From: Sclerurus mexicanus | Taxonomy: Eukaryota > Chordata > Aves > Passeriformes > Furnariidae | Length of the DNA: 64,000 bases | Direction: 5' to 3' | NCBI GenBank assembly: GCA_013396755.1 | Contig: VWZF01005531.1 | Span: 1,346,328-1,410,327, forward strand | In this document: piece after piece, positions 13,001-28,000 of the stretch | How the letters are laid out: each line of letters opens with the position of its first letter | Position numbering within the stretch: the stretch's first letter is position 1 | Program-made: the position numbers and the translations under genes | Notes under the pieces: generated by a model | Seen by the model: only the letters and a program-made list of their open reading frames with translations | Told to the model about the DNA's origin: nothing | Database searches by the model: none

Positions 13001-16000
13001 ATCGTCCCAGTTGTGACCCCTCCCAGCCTCTTGTGCACCCCCAATCTATTCACTGAGCAGCCAGAATGAAGAACAGAGAGGGCCCTGATGCTCTGCAGAC
13101 AGTGCTCAGGAACAGCTAAAATGTTATTGTGTTATTAGCATTGGTTTTGTCAAAAAATCTAAAGCACAGCACCACAGGAGCTGCTACAAAGAAAATTAAC
13201 TCCATCCTGGCCAGGCCTAGCACACTTTCATAAAGAACGAAGCCTTAGATCTCCTACTGGAATTATTTTATCGTTTGCAAATGAGTTAGTCTTTATTTAG
13301 AGTGCAGAGAGGCAAATCAACGCCATGAAGCAGACAATGACCACATGTTTTGTGGCCCACTGTCAGCCATGAACCTCTTCAAGCCAGAGTCCCAGGCTCA
13401 GGTTTATCCTCCTCCTCTTGCATTTAGGAGTAAATGCCGCAGGAGCGGTGGAGGGGGGTGGAAATTAAATCCTGAACTTGAAATACGTTTCAATTTATAT
13501 GAGAAAAACAAGGAAGCAAAACCACCCCAGGCTGCCTAGAGAACACTGCTCTAGTTATGTTATTAAAACAATCACTTTATTACAGAAAAAGTGTTCACCC
13601 CCTTTTCCCTCAGAGAGCTATCGCCACGCTCTCGTGCTGCACGTGTCCATACCAGGGGCTGAAAGCAAGGGTTGAACACAGCCCTGAGAAGGCTGTCCCA
13701 TCCCAGCAAGAGTGAGTTCACGGGGCTCTGGCACTGGGAGAGACCCCAGCTCTGCGAGATCCCATTCTGGCAACACCTGGAAGGCAGAGCAGGGCCCACT
13801 TGGGGTAAAAGTCTCTCTTTGTCTGGAGATGTCCCATTCCCCTCTCTCAGAGAGAAGAGTTAGTGGGATGGAAAGGACACCATTGTATGTTTTCACAAAC
13901 CCCTCAGAGCACACAACATAGAGCATGAAAATCCGTACGTTGCCTTTTTTTTGAATTGGGAAAAGCAGTAAAGACATGTGTTTGCAACGCAAGCTTCTAT
14001 AAGAGCCCCCAGCCATAGCAGCAAGGGTACCCTACTTGGGATTTGGAGCACATCAATATCTGTGGCCATGCATGACATGGTCCGAGCACCTTGGGAAGTA
14101 GGGTGACACTTTTCATTCCGTCTTGGTGGTGTGGTTCAGCTAACCAAGGCATTCAGACAGAAAGCCTCTGCTCCTGCTGAGATCATCATGTTCAAGATGA
14201 TCGTGTCCTCAAGACGGAGGACAGGGGACGTCCTTCCAAGCAGGAAGGTTGCACTAATGCCCATTCTCATTGTTTTAGTGGTTCCCACATTTTCTCATTG
14301 TAGGGAAGCAGTCACCTTAACAGCAGGAGGCTTCATCCAGGTCCTTTCCATGGGAAAGTCCTTTAATCTTCTTCATGGCTTCCCATGGGTAAGAGAAGTG
14401 CAAACCTGATGCAGTGATGGGCGAGCTGCTGGGGAATCTGGTCAGATTCCTTGAGAGCAAACACCATAGAAGCAGGAGCTTTCCAAAGCACTGTTGTTCT
14501 GTCTTGAGACATTAGAAATGTTTGGGCTCGGATAGGGGGAGTGGGTGCTGAGTCCCATGTGGGAGAACCATGTTCCCTAACAAGGATTTGGGATTCTTCA
14601 GTGAGCTGCATTTTGCACACAGAATAATAATTGGGCAAGTTTCCTGGATGCAGAAATTTATCTTAATGCAACATGTGCTGCTGAAGCATTTGAGACTTTC
14701 TGGTTAGGGAGAACTGAAAAAACAGCATTAAGATTCAGGTTTATCCTTGTGACAGCCACCCAAGCAAGCTTCTTTTGAGATAAGACTGTGGTTTTGCTCT
14801 GAAATTACTTCATTTCACCTACAGGTGTTGCAGCACTTGATTTCAAAATACTGCTCTGATGCAAGGCCTCTACTGCAAGTAAACATGTCAGTGTAAGCCG
14901 AAATTAATATGACATTCATAATTCCACTTTCTCCTGTCATACTCTGTTGAAGTCATGCAGATATTTCAGTGCATTTCCTCACATTTCCTTTCCATGCCAG
15001 GCTATGAAATTAAAACTGAACGAGAAGAAAGCCATTTTATAGGCATATCAGATTTGGGCTCTGCCATAAGGACTTCAAGGTGCCTGGGTGAGCACCAGGG
15101 CCCCTTGTGGTACCATCACCTCATCGTCCTGGGGGACAGCAGCCCATGAGAGCCTCTGCCCACCTGGGACCCCTGGAAACTGATGCTGGCCATGGCTCAT
15201 TGTGTCAGAGCATAGCAAGCAGGATTCCTGCTGCACCTGGGTATTTTAGGGAGCACTCCCTGACCTCAGCCCAAATCAATACTTCCCCACCTGATATTTC
15301 AGCCCTACATCTGCTTTCCAGCTACATGCTGTTACATGCCCATGGTTTGGGCCACTGGCACCCATGGCCAGCTGGGGTGTGAGCATCCCACATGCACACA
15401 CTCACACGTGGCACGTACATGTCCCTGCAGAGTTGGATCCATGGCACAGGAGTTCAGCTCCAGCTCGCTGCAGAGGGGTGGCGTGCCCAGGGCATGAGGG
15501 CTAGAGGTGTTGCCTGCTCACCTACTACTTTTAGGGCCGGGGGAGTGCAGCAGCTCTTTGGTGCTGAAAGCCTTACAACAAGGGAGCATCATTGCTGGCA
15601 CTGCTGCCACTTGGTACAAATTCCTTTCCCAGTGCTCACCCCTCTTTGCTGCTGTCACCCTTCTGTTGGTTGCAGATGCAATAACTGCAGATCAGTGAAA
15701 GAGAGGCTGGAGAAATGGGGCCTTACCCTAAATGTGACTAATATGTGCATCAGAAGTGCAACATTTGAGAGTTCTGGTGCTTATTATATCTGATTGTTTT
15801 GTTTCTTTGGGTTTTTTTGTTTGTTTGGGTATTTTTGTTTTTGTTTTGTTTTGTTTTGTTTTGTTCTACGTCTCTGTGTCCCACATTTACACCTCAGTGG
15901 GCTAAGACATACCATTGCCATCTGTCTTTATTTTTCTAACCCCCTCTGTTTGGACACCACAGTGTGGAGGCTACAGGGAACATGTAACCCAGGCTGCCAA

Positions 16001-19000
16001 TTTCATTACCTTCTTCCTCTACAAATGTCTATATTATTCATTGCCCCACTCTTCATACAGGGTGAAATGCTCACATTTTAACAATGCTTTGGCTAAGAGC
16101 TGTTTCTCTGGTATGCTCAGCACACTGCTCTCTTTTGAAGGCAATATACAGGATAAGGCCAGGAAGGCTCCAATACTGCAGTTTAAAGCTGTCCCTGAAG
16201 AGGTTTTTATTTGTCAAGCCCTGAGTTTGAAGTCAAGCCCATCAGATGCTCTGTAACCTCTGTAGGTACATCAGAGCCAGGGCAGCTACGCGCAGTGACT
16301 GGACACTGAATAAATCTCTGCCCACTGTACATCCCCATCAATGGAATCAGCACGCTGCTACAGAAGCTGCAGAATCCTTCCTTGCTGGAGCCACAGGGAT
16401 CTCTACAGCCTGAGAGCCTCTTCTGATGCTGTGAATGTTTTGGAAGAAAACAGACAGAAAAACAGCAGAGAGAATTTGAGCAGACAGAAGTGTCTCTGAC
16501 AGGTAATGGATGCTGGGATAAAAAGACAGCAGAGTTCCAAGTAAGTAATAAATACTGTTCTGGAGGGTTTTGGAATATACCAAATGGGTGAGGCAAGGTA
16601 AAAATGCCTTAAATTTCTGGAAAATTTCTTTTTACTTCAGGCAAGAATAGAAAGCAGCATTAGAGACCTGGTAAGTGAAAGGAACAACCTGCAGAATGAG
16701 GAATAAACCAAAGGAAAAAGAGGTGCTTTTAGCAAAGGCAGTGACACATCAGAATTAAACTATGCTCACAAAAGAGCCTGGGCGAAGGCACCTCGAAATT
16801 ATTCATGGCAGGAGCCACAAACTTCACCAAAGGTGCTTTTTTTCTTTTTTTTTTTTCTTGGGGGAAGGGGATTGGAGGAGGGGTGGGCAGGGAGGAGAGG
16901 GAACTTTATCACCCTGGTTGTGTATGTAATGATACCTCCATAAGCTTCTCAGTAAACAGAACTCAGTAAAGAGCTCCCCAGAACAGTCTTGTCAGCAAGT
17001 AGCAAGAGGTCTGTGACTGCTTCTGCCACTCAGTCAGAAGGTGGTGGCATTACTTTTGAGCATTTGTGCATCCTTCCCCTAACAGGAGTGGGGTGGTGCA
17101 AAGGGCAGATCTGGCAGTTCTGGGCAGGGATGCAGAGAGAGCACGAGCACCAGAGGGTGAAGGTTTCATGGGAGGTTATTTCTGTGCGGGGCTAGGGCAA
17201 TGGTGGTGTCAGGAAAGGACCTAAAAGGTGGTCCTTGTGGTAGCACTTCTGCCCTGGCTGAGGGCTTCCAGGTGCTGCAGTGTCAGGGAAAGTCCTGTCT
17301 GGCCTTTGGACATCCTCCTCTGGAGAACAACACCTGCCAAGCAAAGTTTCAACCCATGAACTGCCTGTCAAGCAAAGTTTTAGCATACCAAACATACCAA
17401 GCCTTGGCCATTTTAATGGCCAAGTCTGATGGCCTGCACAGTAGCTCCAAAATCATTATACAACCTGCAGGTGAGACTTTCCAAAAGCTTTAGAAGGAAA
17501 ATCAGCTGAGTGTGTGGCATTTATTAAAATGAGTGTTTCAATAGTGGCCATGTACATCAGATTTATTCCTTCCACATACAAGAAAAGCTGAAGATTGATC
17601 ATGGTGAAAATAACGTTGCACTAGCAACAGCACTGAGACCTCCTGCAAAACCAAGACTGCAGCATGGATGTGCTGTGCATTGGCCTGGCTGCAAGGTGTT
17701 TTCTGCCTTCCCACTGCCTGGAGGAAGGGAAGCATCCAACTAGTGACCTCTTGGTGTCCCCGTGAGCATTGCTAACGGGTAATGCCAGAAGTGTTCGTTT
17801 TGAAAGCTCCAGTTCATTCTACTGCAGAGCTTATGACGTGAGTGAAGCCAGAAAGACAAAACACCTCATCAGGAGAGCACAGCAAGGACTGCAGGCAGCG
17901 TGCAGCAGAGGCAGGGTGAAAATGGACCTCGACAGGGGACTGTGTTGTCATTCTTCAGCAATGATAAACCAGTCATGCTCTCCCTCCTGACAGGAGGTGA
18001 CATGCTGGGTAAGACAGATATACATGCTTCTAAACTCTTTTCTTCCCTCCCTCCTGTGGTTGTTATTATTCATTTCCTCAGCTAAGTTAGAAGTGATCGC
18101 TTCAGACGAGCCATTGGTCATTTCATGACTGGCTTATGAAAGAAAGAAGGAAAGACAAACTCTGAATGAGGACTGGTAGGTGCCTATGACAAATACAGGT
18201 CAGGCAACAAACAGGATTTTCAGCAGGAAAATAAGAAAGGAGGACAGACCAAAAGCAAATGAAAATGCCATCATGGAGAAGCACAAAGCAATGAGACACA
18301 AATGTCCAAGAAGTCAGCAGTACCCTAAAGAAGTCAAGTTTATGCTACTATAAAAGTTCATTTAGTTTACACCTTACCCATTGCAGACATCATTCCCAAT
18401 CGTAGCGTAGATAACTATGGCTGGATTGTCCAACAGCTGGTTTCTGGCCAAGCTAAAAGATAAATATACAGCTATATTAACATGGAAATACACTCTCAGT
18501 GTCTGAATCACACACGAGTTGCTGCCTCTCACTATCCAGCAGCTACTCAGTTATATCCATATGGCAATAACAGTGGACCTACCCACGTATATATACATTG
18601 CTACACACAGTTAAGGGGACACAAAGCACAGATATATGGAAAGGCTTAGTCTCTTCCCTAAAATCACTGGAAAGGCCCCATTGGCTTCACTGAGCCAAGT
18701 TCAAGGCCCTGGAGATGGTGACATCAACACTTTAAAACAGTTTTTCTTCTATTGATTAATGTTTATATCAGATAAGAAACAGCCAGCACTTCAGAGCACA
18801 GTGGTCAAGGGAAGCTGTGCTTTTTAGAACACTTGTGGATAATATATTCCTTAGAGTGCTTTGCTTGTTTCGTTCAAAGAAGTAGAACTCCATCAATGTA
18901 CCCCGAGTCAGCATTTGAATCCCATTAAACACTCACCTTTTTATTAAATCGAGGAGGTTTCCTGAAGAGCCACCTGATCACACGTAGTGGGAATAAGAGA

Positions 19001-22000
19001 AATAGTGCAACATTGTTATAGTGACAAAAACCTCACTCCAAAGTGCAAAATCCAACCTCATTGCATATTTCCAAGAATGTAGAAGCATTTAAAATAAAAA
19101 TGAAGCAAAAAATCATCTCTGTAACCTTTTTGGGTGCTGGCATTAAGAAGCAAAGCTGTATTCAGGGACCTGCTGCCTCTTACCTGAGTCCCACACTTCA
19201 GATTGTAGAAAACCAAATACTTTTAAGTGCTGGGTTGTTTTGATCTGGCTTTTAATCCAGATCTGGCAGCTTCTTCCCATCTGTTGAACATAGTAGTCTC
19301 TTGTAAACCAGCCAACCTGACTTGTCAACAGTCGATCTACTTTTAACTTTCCCTATAAATTGCAGAGGGAACTGTTCTCACTCTTCTGAGAGTAAGCGTC
19401 TCACAGCTATACCACATTGGGACTGATTCAGGTCCTAAACATAGGCACCAAGTGCCATTTTTGACATCCCAGACTATCCAAGACACCTGCAGCACGGCTG
19501 GCAGATACACCACAGGATGCATGGGAGATTGTGCACTTCTGGAGAAGCAGCTGGAGGTGGGAAAGGTACGGTAAAGCACCTTAAATAGCTGTTGAAATCG
19601 ATGTCTGGGTTTCTACATTGGTCTCCCCACAAGTGTCAGACTTACAAAACTTAGGATTAGTCCAGCTGCACTCCTCCCAAGGAGCTCTGCATTTCAATGG
19701 CAACCCACCCAAAGGATTGGATGTAAATCTTTCCTCCTCGAGGAAGAGAGCTGCCTACACCTCAGCATCTGTGAGCATCTGTAATCCTTCATTTATGTCT
19801 TGAATGAGAAAAGCATTCCCATTTAGTAAAGTTTTTATGCATTAAACTTATTAGCAGGTGTTCAAAGGCTGTGCATCCCAACCATCTCCAGCACACAAAT
19901 CAAACTCCATCACCCGCAGTGTAAGAGTGTTAGCAAACAAGGAGCCAAAAAGGACTTTATGCCTTGTTCAAGACGAGAATAAGGCTGTGACTGCAAGCAG
20001 CTTACCTCACAGCAATGTAAGAAACATAAACTTGACACAAGCAGGCCCTACAGATGGAACTTGCTTTTATTTTGTACTGTTCTCACTCTGTCCTTTCTCG
20101 CTCCTTCTCCTCTTGTATTACACTCCCTCTATTCTCAGCTCAGCTCTTCCCTGGTCTCTCTCTTCTCTTTTCTGCATTGTGCTTCTGAAGCTTGCTTTGA
20201 GAAGCAAATCCTGTCCTCCCCGCAGCTCTCGAGGGGAAACTTGTGGACAGAACATCATTAAATCCCTGCTGGATTGGTATGGCGGAAAGATCTAAGAGAT
20301 AACCCCCTAAGGTAGCAATAATACACTTTGCATTTTTATAGTGATGCCTTTGTTATTATCACTCACAGTGATGCCAACCACATATATCAAGGAATACTTT
20401 ATGTTTTAAATAATCCAGTTCTTCTAAGCTAAAAATTATTATATCTCTCTGCTGCTTCTTTCCTGAGGGTTGCTGATCCATTTAAAAATCCAGCCCTTCT
20501 GTTGAGAAGCTTTTTTCAGCAGGACAAGAGCCCCACAAAATCCTTAGAAAATATGGCTCAGAACATAACTACCAACAGTTTATTTTTTTCTGTTTAATAG
20601 CCCTTTTTCCACTAGAGTTGAACACCCCCTGTTAAAGCCATTCTGTAACACGGCTCCCTGGACTGGGGCTGCAGTTCCAGCACAAATAAACTAGTGAGGC
20701 CTCTAGAAATTAAAAATGTATTTACAAAAAAATGGCAATAAACTGTTCTTGGGCATATATTAACTCCACAAGCTTAGGTAGTTATAAGCAGCTCTGTGGA
20801 AAGCATTAGCACAGTTACAAATCAAAACATCAAGGAAATGAAGGGGTTTTTTAGAAAACAGTTTTTGTGGGCAAACTGAGTCCTCAAGGAAGCTTTTGTG
20901 ACATGGGATGCAATCTGTGATGAAAACACTCAAGAGAGAAAAAGAGATGAGGCATCTGAAAGATGTTCATTAATGAAGCATCAAGTATCAGCACTAGTAA
21001 TGTTAAAAAAAACCCCAAATAAACAAAGCAAAAAGTGAAAAAAGTTAACATACCATTTTGGGAAATGTTCTGTAAGTCTCTGTGATTACAACGATTTCTC
21101 TTGCGTAAACGTAGATAGAGAGAGTCTGTCCAGCCTCTGAAATAAATTGAGAAAATGCAAACTGTTAAATTCATATGACACTGATGAAAATACAGTTGAT
21201 ATTAAAAATGAAGTATGTCCTTGTCTCTGAACAACCCAGTACTCCTGTTATGTATATACTTATATTTCACCATCTCTCTCTTTTTTTGTGGTCACAAATC
21301 TTTTTAATCTTGAACGGGGTCACCTAAAATGAAGCCAAGGTATCTTCTCAGAAACTATAAATCAATGGAGAATTTCTTTGACATTGTTCCATCCAGGAAA
21401 AATGCTTTTACCCTGGTCTTTCAGAGAATGTGTTTAAAAACCTTTTTGTTATACATCATTTATCAAAACAATCCTGTTGATTGTTCACAAATTGACTTTT
21501 CAATTGGTTGTTATGGAACAGTAAGTAAAAAAGAAGAAATATTGGCAGGGAAATAATTTTCCAACACCATAAATATTGGACAGATTAATCCGAAAACAGG
21601 TTATGCTTGATGGTGATTAGTTCCCTCCTTTGCACTGTTGAGAAAAATCAAAAAACAAATGAAAAGGATAACAGCCCAAAGGCTGATGAGAAGACCAAGC
21701 TCCCAGTCACAAGTATGTGTTGTATGGGCTGCTGATTTTGTGTTTGAACTGAGAAACCAAAGGCATCAGATAACATAAATATCGTGGCTTAAGAACAACA
21801 AACTTGGATGAATGCAAGGATACAGAAGGCAATTATAAGTTTTAAACTACCAACAAGAAGAAACTACCTGAGTAGAAAAACGTGGCAACATCAGCCAGTC
21901 ACCCTTCGATGGGCTACACAAGGAATGCTTGACCTCTTTGGTTTTCAGGCGGGCAGAGGAAGAGAAGCAAACACACCTTCTCACTCAGAGCTTATTAGTT

Positions 22001-25000
22001 CAAAAGCGGTGACCCTGCTCTCCTGTCAGGGGGTGGGAAAGATGGGCACGGACTGCACCAGTTTGTAATTGGCATCCTCCCACTGCACGCTGCCAGCCGC
22101 TTACTGGGGTGTGGGGTTTTGAGCTGCTGCTCTTTAAGATACCTTGAAGTCCCAAACAACTGTTTATTTTTTATTTCTTCCAGGAGTGAAAGAGATTAAA
22201 AAGTGAACACTGGACCAAGGCTTGTCACTGGCAAGTTCAGGGTCAGTGCTAAGCTCTGATCACTTGTGAACTTCAGATTCTTTGGAGCCCAGACAAATGC
22301 TGTGTATTGAGGGACTGGATGCTGTAATAGAGTTTTAAAGGTCAGTTTTGCTGTGGCTCTGATAGAGGAGCCTGCAGAGATGTTCCCTGTTGGCTTGTCA
22401 AGTAGTAAAGCCTTTTAAAGCAGACACTGTGTGAATGTAGCTGAGCCTGGGAGCCTGGATCTTTCACAGGGAGAAAAAAAGGAAGCAAAAAGTGTATGGT
22501 GCAACAGATATTTTTCCTGGAAAAGAATATAATTCTGCCAACTTTTTAATTCTGTTGGTAGAGAGCCTTTCTAGGCTTGACTCATGCTTGCTTTGGTATT
22601 CAACCTGACATCTTAGACATAGAAAATAAAAATTGTTGAAACTCAGGTCTAGCCAAGCACTGTTGATGATTGTATTCCACAGTTCTGACAGGACTCAAAG
22701 GCCTCCTAATGCTGGTCAGACAGATGATTAATAAAATTAAATTTTTATTTTTTTTTTTAAATTTTTAATTTCACAGTTTAAACTACAGGCATTCCAAGGC
22801 GTTTTGTGTTTGGGCTTTATTTTCCTTCCCTTCTAGCAGAGACTTCTTTTTTTCCTCATCTATCTCTACATCCTTCCTCATCCACATGAGCCAAACTAAC
22901 ACAGCAAATTAGGTCACAGACTCTTCCAAATTCTATTTTTGCTGTTTCACTCTAAATGTATTAAAAAACAAAGTGGAGGGGAAGGAGAAAACTTTACCCC
23001 AAAAAGGGAACACCATGAAATAACCCTGGGGATACCCTGTTTCAGCAGCAAAAAGGAAATATGAGAAGGAGGGAAAGATTAAAAAAAAACCCCAAAACAT
23101 AAGAAAAGGGAAATGCTCATTTTTGTTAGTTTCAGCAGTGCTCCCCTTCTCCCTTCCCCAGAATTTCGTAAAAAACAAATTTATTTTCTATTTATTTGGG
23201 ATTTATCTCCTTCTAAATTTCAATTTGAACAGATCTAAAACAGGCCCTGAACTTCAGGAAGACCTGGTTATATACTTACAAGGTTTTTTAAAGACCCTAA
23301 ATCCAGTGTCAATCTTGATTTTAGAAAGGGCAGGAGCACAGCTGAATAGAATTTTCATCTTTCCTTTAAAGCATTGTTTTGTGGGTTTTTTTTTCTTGCT
23401 GTGCTTTGAGGGATCTTGAGACTTGCTGTGACTTGGCCACCCTTGCTGTCTGCTGGCTTACCCGATGGTGGAATTCAGAAATCCCGTCATCTCTGAGAAC
23501 TGGGGCCAGTCAAGCTCGTTGCTGAAAGCCATTGGGAGATTAGCAAATGATTTCTGAAAGAGACATTTTTAAATCAACAAAGTTTCACCCTCACGGACAA
23601 AGAAGTCCTTTTAGCAAATTTGAACACTTCTTAGCTGGAGCATTAGCAAGACAGCAGCAATTGTAAGTACAGCCAGGAGTGGTAATTATATACCCACAAA
23701 CTCAGAAAGTTGACTCTTGTAAGACAGGCAGATCAGGAGACGGAGGAAGGAAAAGCAAAAGAGATATCTGAATTGCAACCCCTGGCACCCTTTAATTTGG
23801 AAGAGTCCAAAACTGCTCCTGATGTGGAGCATATACTGCAGGTGCTGACCACCAAGGCAGCATCCACACTGCCCAACCTTGGACATGGGAAGAGATGGCA
23901 GTGTGATGTTCTCAGGGCATATGGCAGAGCTATTAAGTGAAATTCACTCAAAGCTCCCCTGCCCCTTAGCAGGATGAGCTGCAAGCACCCGATCCCCTAA
24001 AAACCTCTGCCTGGTCCTTCCTGCAGATTTTGGGGATGGCGCTAAAGCAAGAGAGTCAAAAAGGCCCCTGAGCATGGCAGGGACCAGGGAGAAGAACACA
24101 TTGTCTGACATAACCTTCCTGGGAGCTACATGCATCCTTTCCTGTTCTCTGCTTTGCCAATATTAGTCTCTAATGCTTCTTTAAAGTGACAGCCTCTTTG
24201 AAAGCCTCTCTACAGATGCAAGCCACGCTGCACGTTCAAAACACAGGACCCTGTTCCTTTCCACTTCAATTTCTGAATGTCCCCCAAACCATGGAAGGTT
24301 AGAAGAACAGCCTTGATAAATTGTGACACCTAAGAAGGACGAGATCATGGAGTAAATTTCCAGCATCTCCCAGTCTGGGGTACGCTTGCAAAGACAAATG
24401 TATAAATCCAGTGTGCTCATACGGAAAAAACTGCTGATGAAAAAGGTAATAACCAAAAAGAAGGTCAAAACATAAAATCAGAGAACCTACAGACTGGTTT
24501 AATCAATATAATTTATTAGCTTCATTTTCTCTCCAAGCAATTGTGGGGATTCCTTAAGTCCTCGTGCTATAAACAACAAGCAGGTGGATAATTCTTTATC
24601 CAGGAGGGTCAGAGGTAACAGAGCAGCCACAGAAGAGCTAAATCTTGTGGTCCCCACCGAGTTCTCCTTCCCTGAAAATTATCCTTTAGGTGAATGGGAG
24701 TTATACTTGAGTATATGGGGTGAGTATATATCTATGGGTTTTGAGGGTAAGAGGATGGAGGGAGATGCAGGGAAAGAGGAGGAAAGGCGAGTAAAGGGGG
24801 GCTGTGGGGGAGGAAATCCCGAAGCCAAGCTCTGAGCAGTCTAGTGCACAGCAGATGCCAGTTTAAAGCATGTAACAGCACATTTGACCTACTTACAGCA
24901 GATCTGCATTAGTTACCAAGGTGAAAATGGGCCTGTCTTAATTATCTTTCAGTTTGTTCTCTCTTTCTCTCTCATATACGTATGTGTCCTTGTGTGTATC

Positions 25001-28000
25001 TGCATATACATATATATATAAAAAATTCTTAATTTTTTAGGGCTGGAGGGAACCTTCAAATCTTCCTTCTTCAAATCTGTTAGTTTTGTGTGCAAACGAG
25101 CACTTAATCCAAGGGCACAGCTATGAGCAGAAGCTCATAGAGGGATACAGTATGGCTTAGCCATTTGCAATATTTCCCTCCTCATAGCTTTGCATTAAAG
25201 GCTACAGAAGTAGTCACTTAGCATAGAAAAAACCTGCAGAAATGATCTCTTATAAGTCACATGAGAGTATAAAAAGAGATTAAAAAAACATTAAATATTT
25301 TTAAAACAAATCCTTCTATGACCAATTCTCTCATTTCCTGTTGGTTCTCCAAACCAGTATCTTCACTGGACAAGTCCCAGAGATTTTTAATTGTTTGGGT
25401 TTTTTCCCCCCCGCAAACCTAGTTCAAATATGAATTAGCCAGAACCTAATTGAGTTGCAAATTGCTTTGGAAAGGAACATTTGAGCTCAAAATTATAGTT
25501 GCATTTGAAAATTGTATATACGTTTAGCATTGACACTGTTCCAACAAAGCACTTAAGGACAGACTTTTGAAGATATTTCAGGTCCAAAGGGTGAAGATGA
25601 GTAGTTAATGGAAATTTCAGAAGAATGCAAAACTCTGCAGTGATGTAGTTTGGAAAGTACAGTCTAACAGACTGTGTTTCTCTTAGTCTCAAATGCAAAT
25701 GTGCCCCACTCTGGGGGTGACACTGTGTTGACCTTTAGCACAAAACTCTTTTGAGCACAGCCTTGTCTAAATACCATTCTCCAGACTATTCTGGCTGAGA
25801 GACCTACTTCAGCCTACGCATCAGATTTTCGCAGAGAATAAGCACAAAGTTATTCCAGCCTAGCTTCAAATGCCATATTTTAGCCTTGAATGCTCTGGAT
25901 GGGTCTCGTTTCAATGGATGTCCTCACTGCCTAGCTGTGTCCTGCCTTAAACACAGGGCAGCCAAAGCCATGGCTGATGCTAAATGCACACGTGCCAAGC
26001 TGTGCTTAAACGGAAGAAGGTTCAGTGTTGCTATGGCAAGAGATTTTCAAAATGAGAACACCAAAGGGCACTGAAAACCCAACACTCACACAAACCTTTA
26101 GAAATGTCAGCCCTGGAAAGCCTGCAATCATTGAAATATCCCTTAATTTCAAGGAAAATTAGGTATTTCATTTTATAATGGCTTTAATACTGTTCAAATC
26201 CTCCCGATAGTATTAAGTACCACAGACAACTTTCTTATTCTAAATATACAAATAAAGCAAACCTTAGAGCTCTTCAGAAATTAACAATATATCTTTTTAA
26301 AAAGCATGAATAACATTTCTCCTCTGTAAAGCTGCAAGGGTTAGAGGTTTGAAATTAGCAAAACTATTACCTTTTTCCCACAACATTCAGCATCTTGGTC
26401 ATCACGATACAAACTTGCTTGCATTTCACTGGATTTAGAGGGAAGCTGGTCTACTAATAGGAAGTAAATAGTATGAAATATTTACTTTAATGAAGCCTGA
26501 GAACCCCTTAAGTTTGTGGGCAAATAGATATTTACTGGACTAGGGATAAAGGCTGGTTTATTTTTCTTTTTATTCAGCATGAAATAGAGATCCAACAGTT
26601 TTAAAATGCATCTTTCTAGAAAGGGTATTATTTCCAGCACATTTATAAATATATAGTGGTTTTATCTCAAGATAAAATTGTCTCTAAAATGAGAAATAAA
26701 AGTTGCTTCTATTCCAGACATACACCAGAAAAATTCTGCATTTAGTAGCTATTTGGAAGTCAATTGTAAGCAGATGGACAGAGCAGCAGGAGCACAATAT
26801 CCATCGCTAGACACACCAGTGTTTTCAACATTAGCTTTCCACAAAAAAACCTCATCCACCTCCAAAAAACCTCACCAGTATTTCTTCTGCTTTACTAGAC
26901 CTCATAAAGGGCATGACTACTGCATTACACTTCATTTTTAGTGTCTGAATTTTCAGGTCAGAGGAATGAACATGCAGCTCAATTCTTGTTGAACCTTTTA
27001 AATGAAAAGTCTGGCAAACCCAGGAGCCATTGACAAGCAGAAAGCCGAAATAAAGTTGATTCATCCCCTTCTTACAGCTGTGTAATTCTCTTCCTGTAAG
27101 GTACCTGAGACTTCCCCTAGTGCTACACAGGGAAGGGTGGGGGGTTTATTTGATTGTTTGTTTTAACTGGAAGAGTAACATGCCTGAGCTATTCCTTTCA
27201 AAGACACGTGCACACCTTGTAATGGATATTTTCCACACCAAGTATGCTCGTTGTGGGAAGAACACGCTCTGGGAGGGATGATAACTTTATATGTACCTGC
27301 TTCCTAGGTAAAGGCTTTGGGAATAACACTGGGAAATATGACTCCCCACTCTGACACTGTGCATGCCTCAAGCTTGTGGGCAGGACAGAGCTCAGGTGCT
27401 TGCAAGGTTCCCCTCTCAAACCACCCTCCTGGGTGGATGCAGGAATATGATTGAGGGCTCTGTATCTGGTCAGGTGAAAGAAAACAGAAAGGCCAGGAAG
27501 GCACTAGAGGACTTGATATGGCAAAAGGGAACGATGCAATTTGATGCATTCCATGACATGGGACACGTAACTAAAACATGTCCCCCTGCACTGAGTTACA
27601 CTGTGGGTTATCACCCCGAGAGGCCATTGCTAAGCGGGCAATATGTTCCTAATTAGATCAGGAAATACAGAATCCAGTATATAACATCTTCCCAACAATG
27701 CTCTTCAAGTTAATGGCATGGGTATATGAATTCCAAAGCTGTTCAGCCCAAAGACTCTTCTCATCACCCCCCTGGGATCATCCAGATACCCAAACAACAT
27801 CCTGAGCCTGCTTCAGTGAGGAAATGTCTCATTCACATTCTCTTTCTTCCCTTACTCATCAAAACCACTCCTTCTGCAGAGCCTCTTGATGAAATTTTCA
27901 GCATCTCTCCTGAAAAGTTATTTCTGCACCTAATTAGCTTTAAAACTGCAATTAACAGCTGCCACTGATGTGGTGTTGATTAACAGATGGGCCCACAGCA

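Larger units (their letters stand above)
12407..18377 (-). other. AOAH: AOAH intron 15
   Basis: This is a 6.0-kb intron carrying a solo LTR (about 12671-13223), a (TTTTG)n tract near 15.8 kb and a pyrimidine/G-rich tract near 16.85 kb. No coding exon was recognised. Confidence 0.85.
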
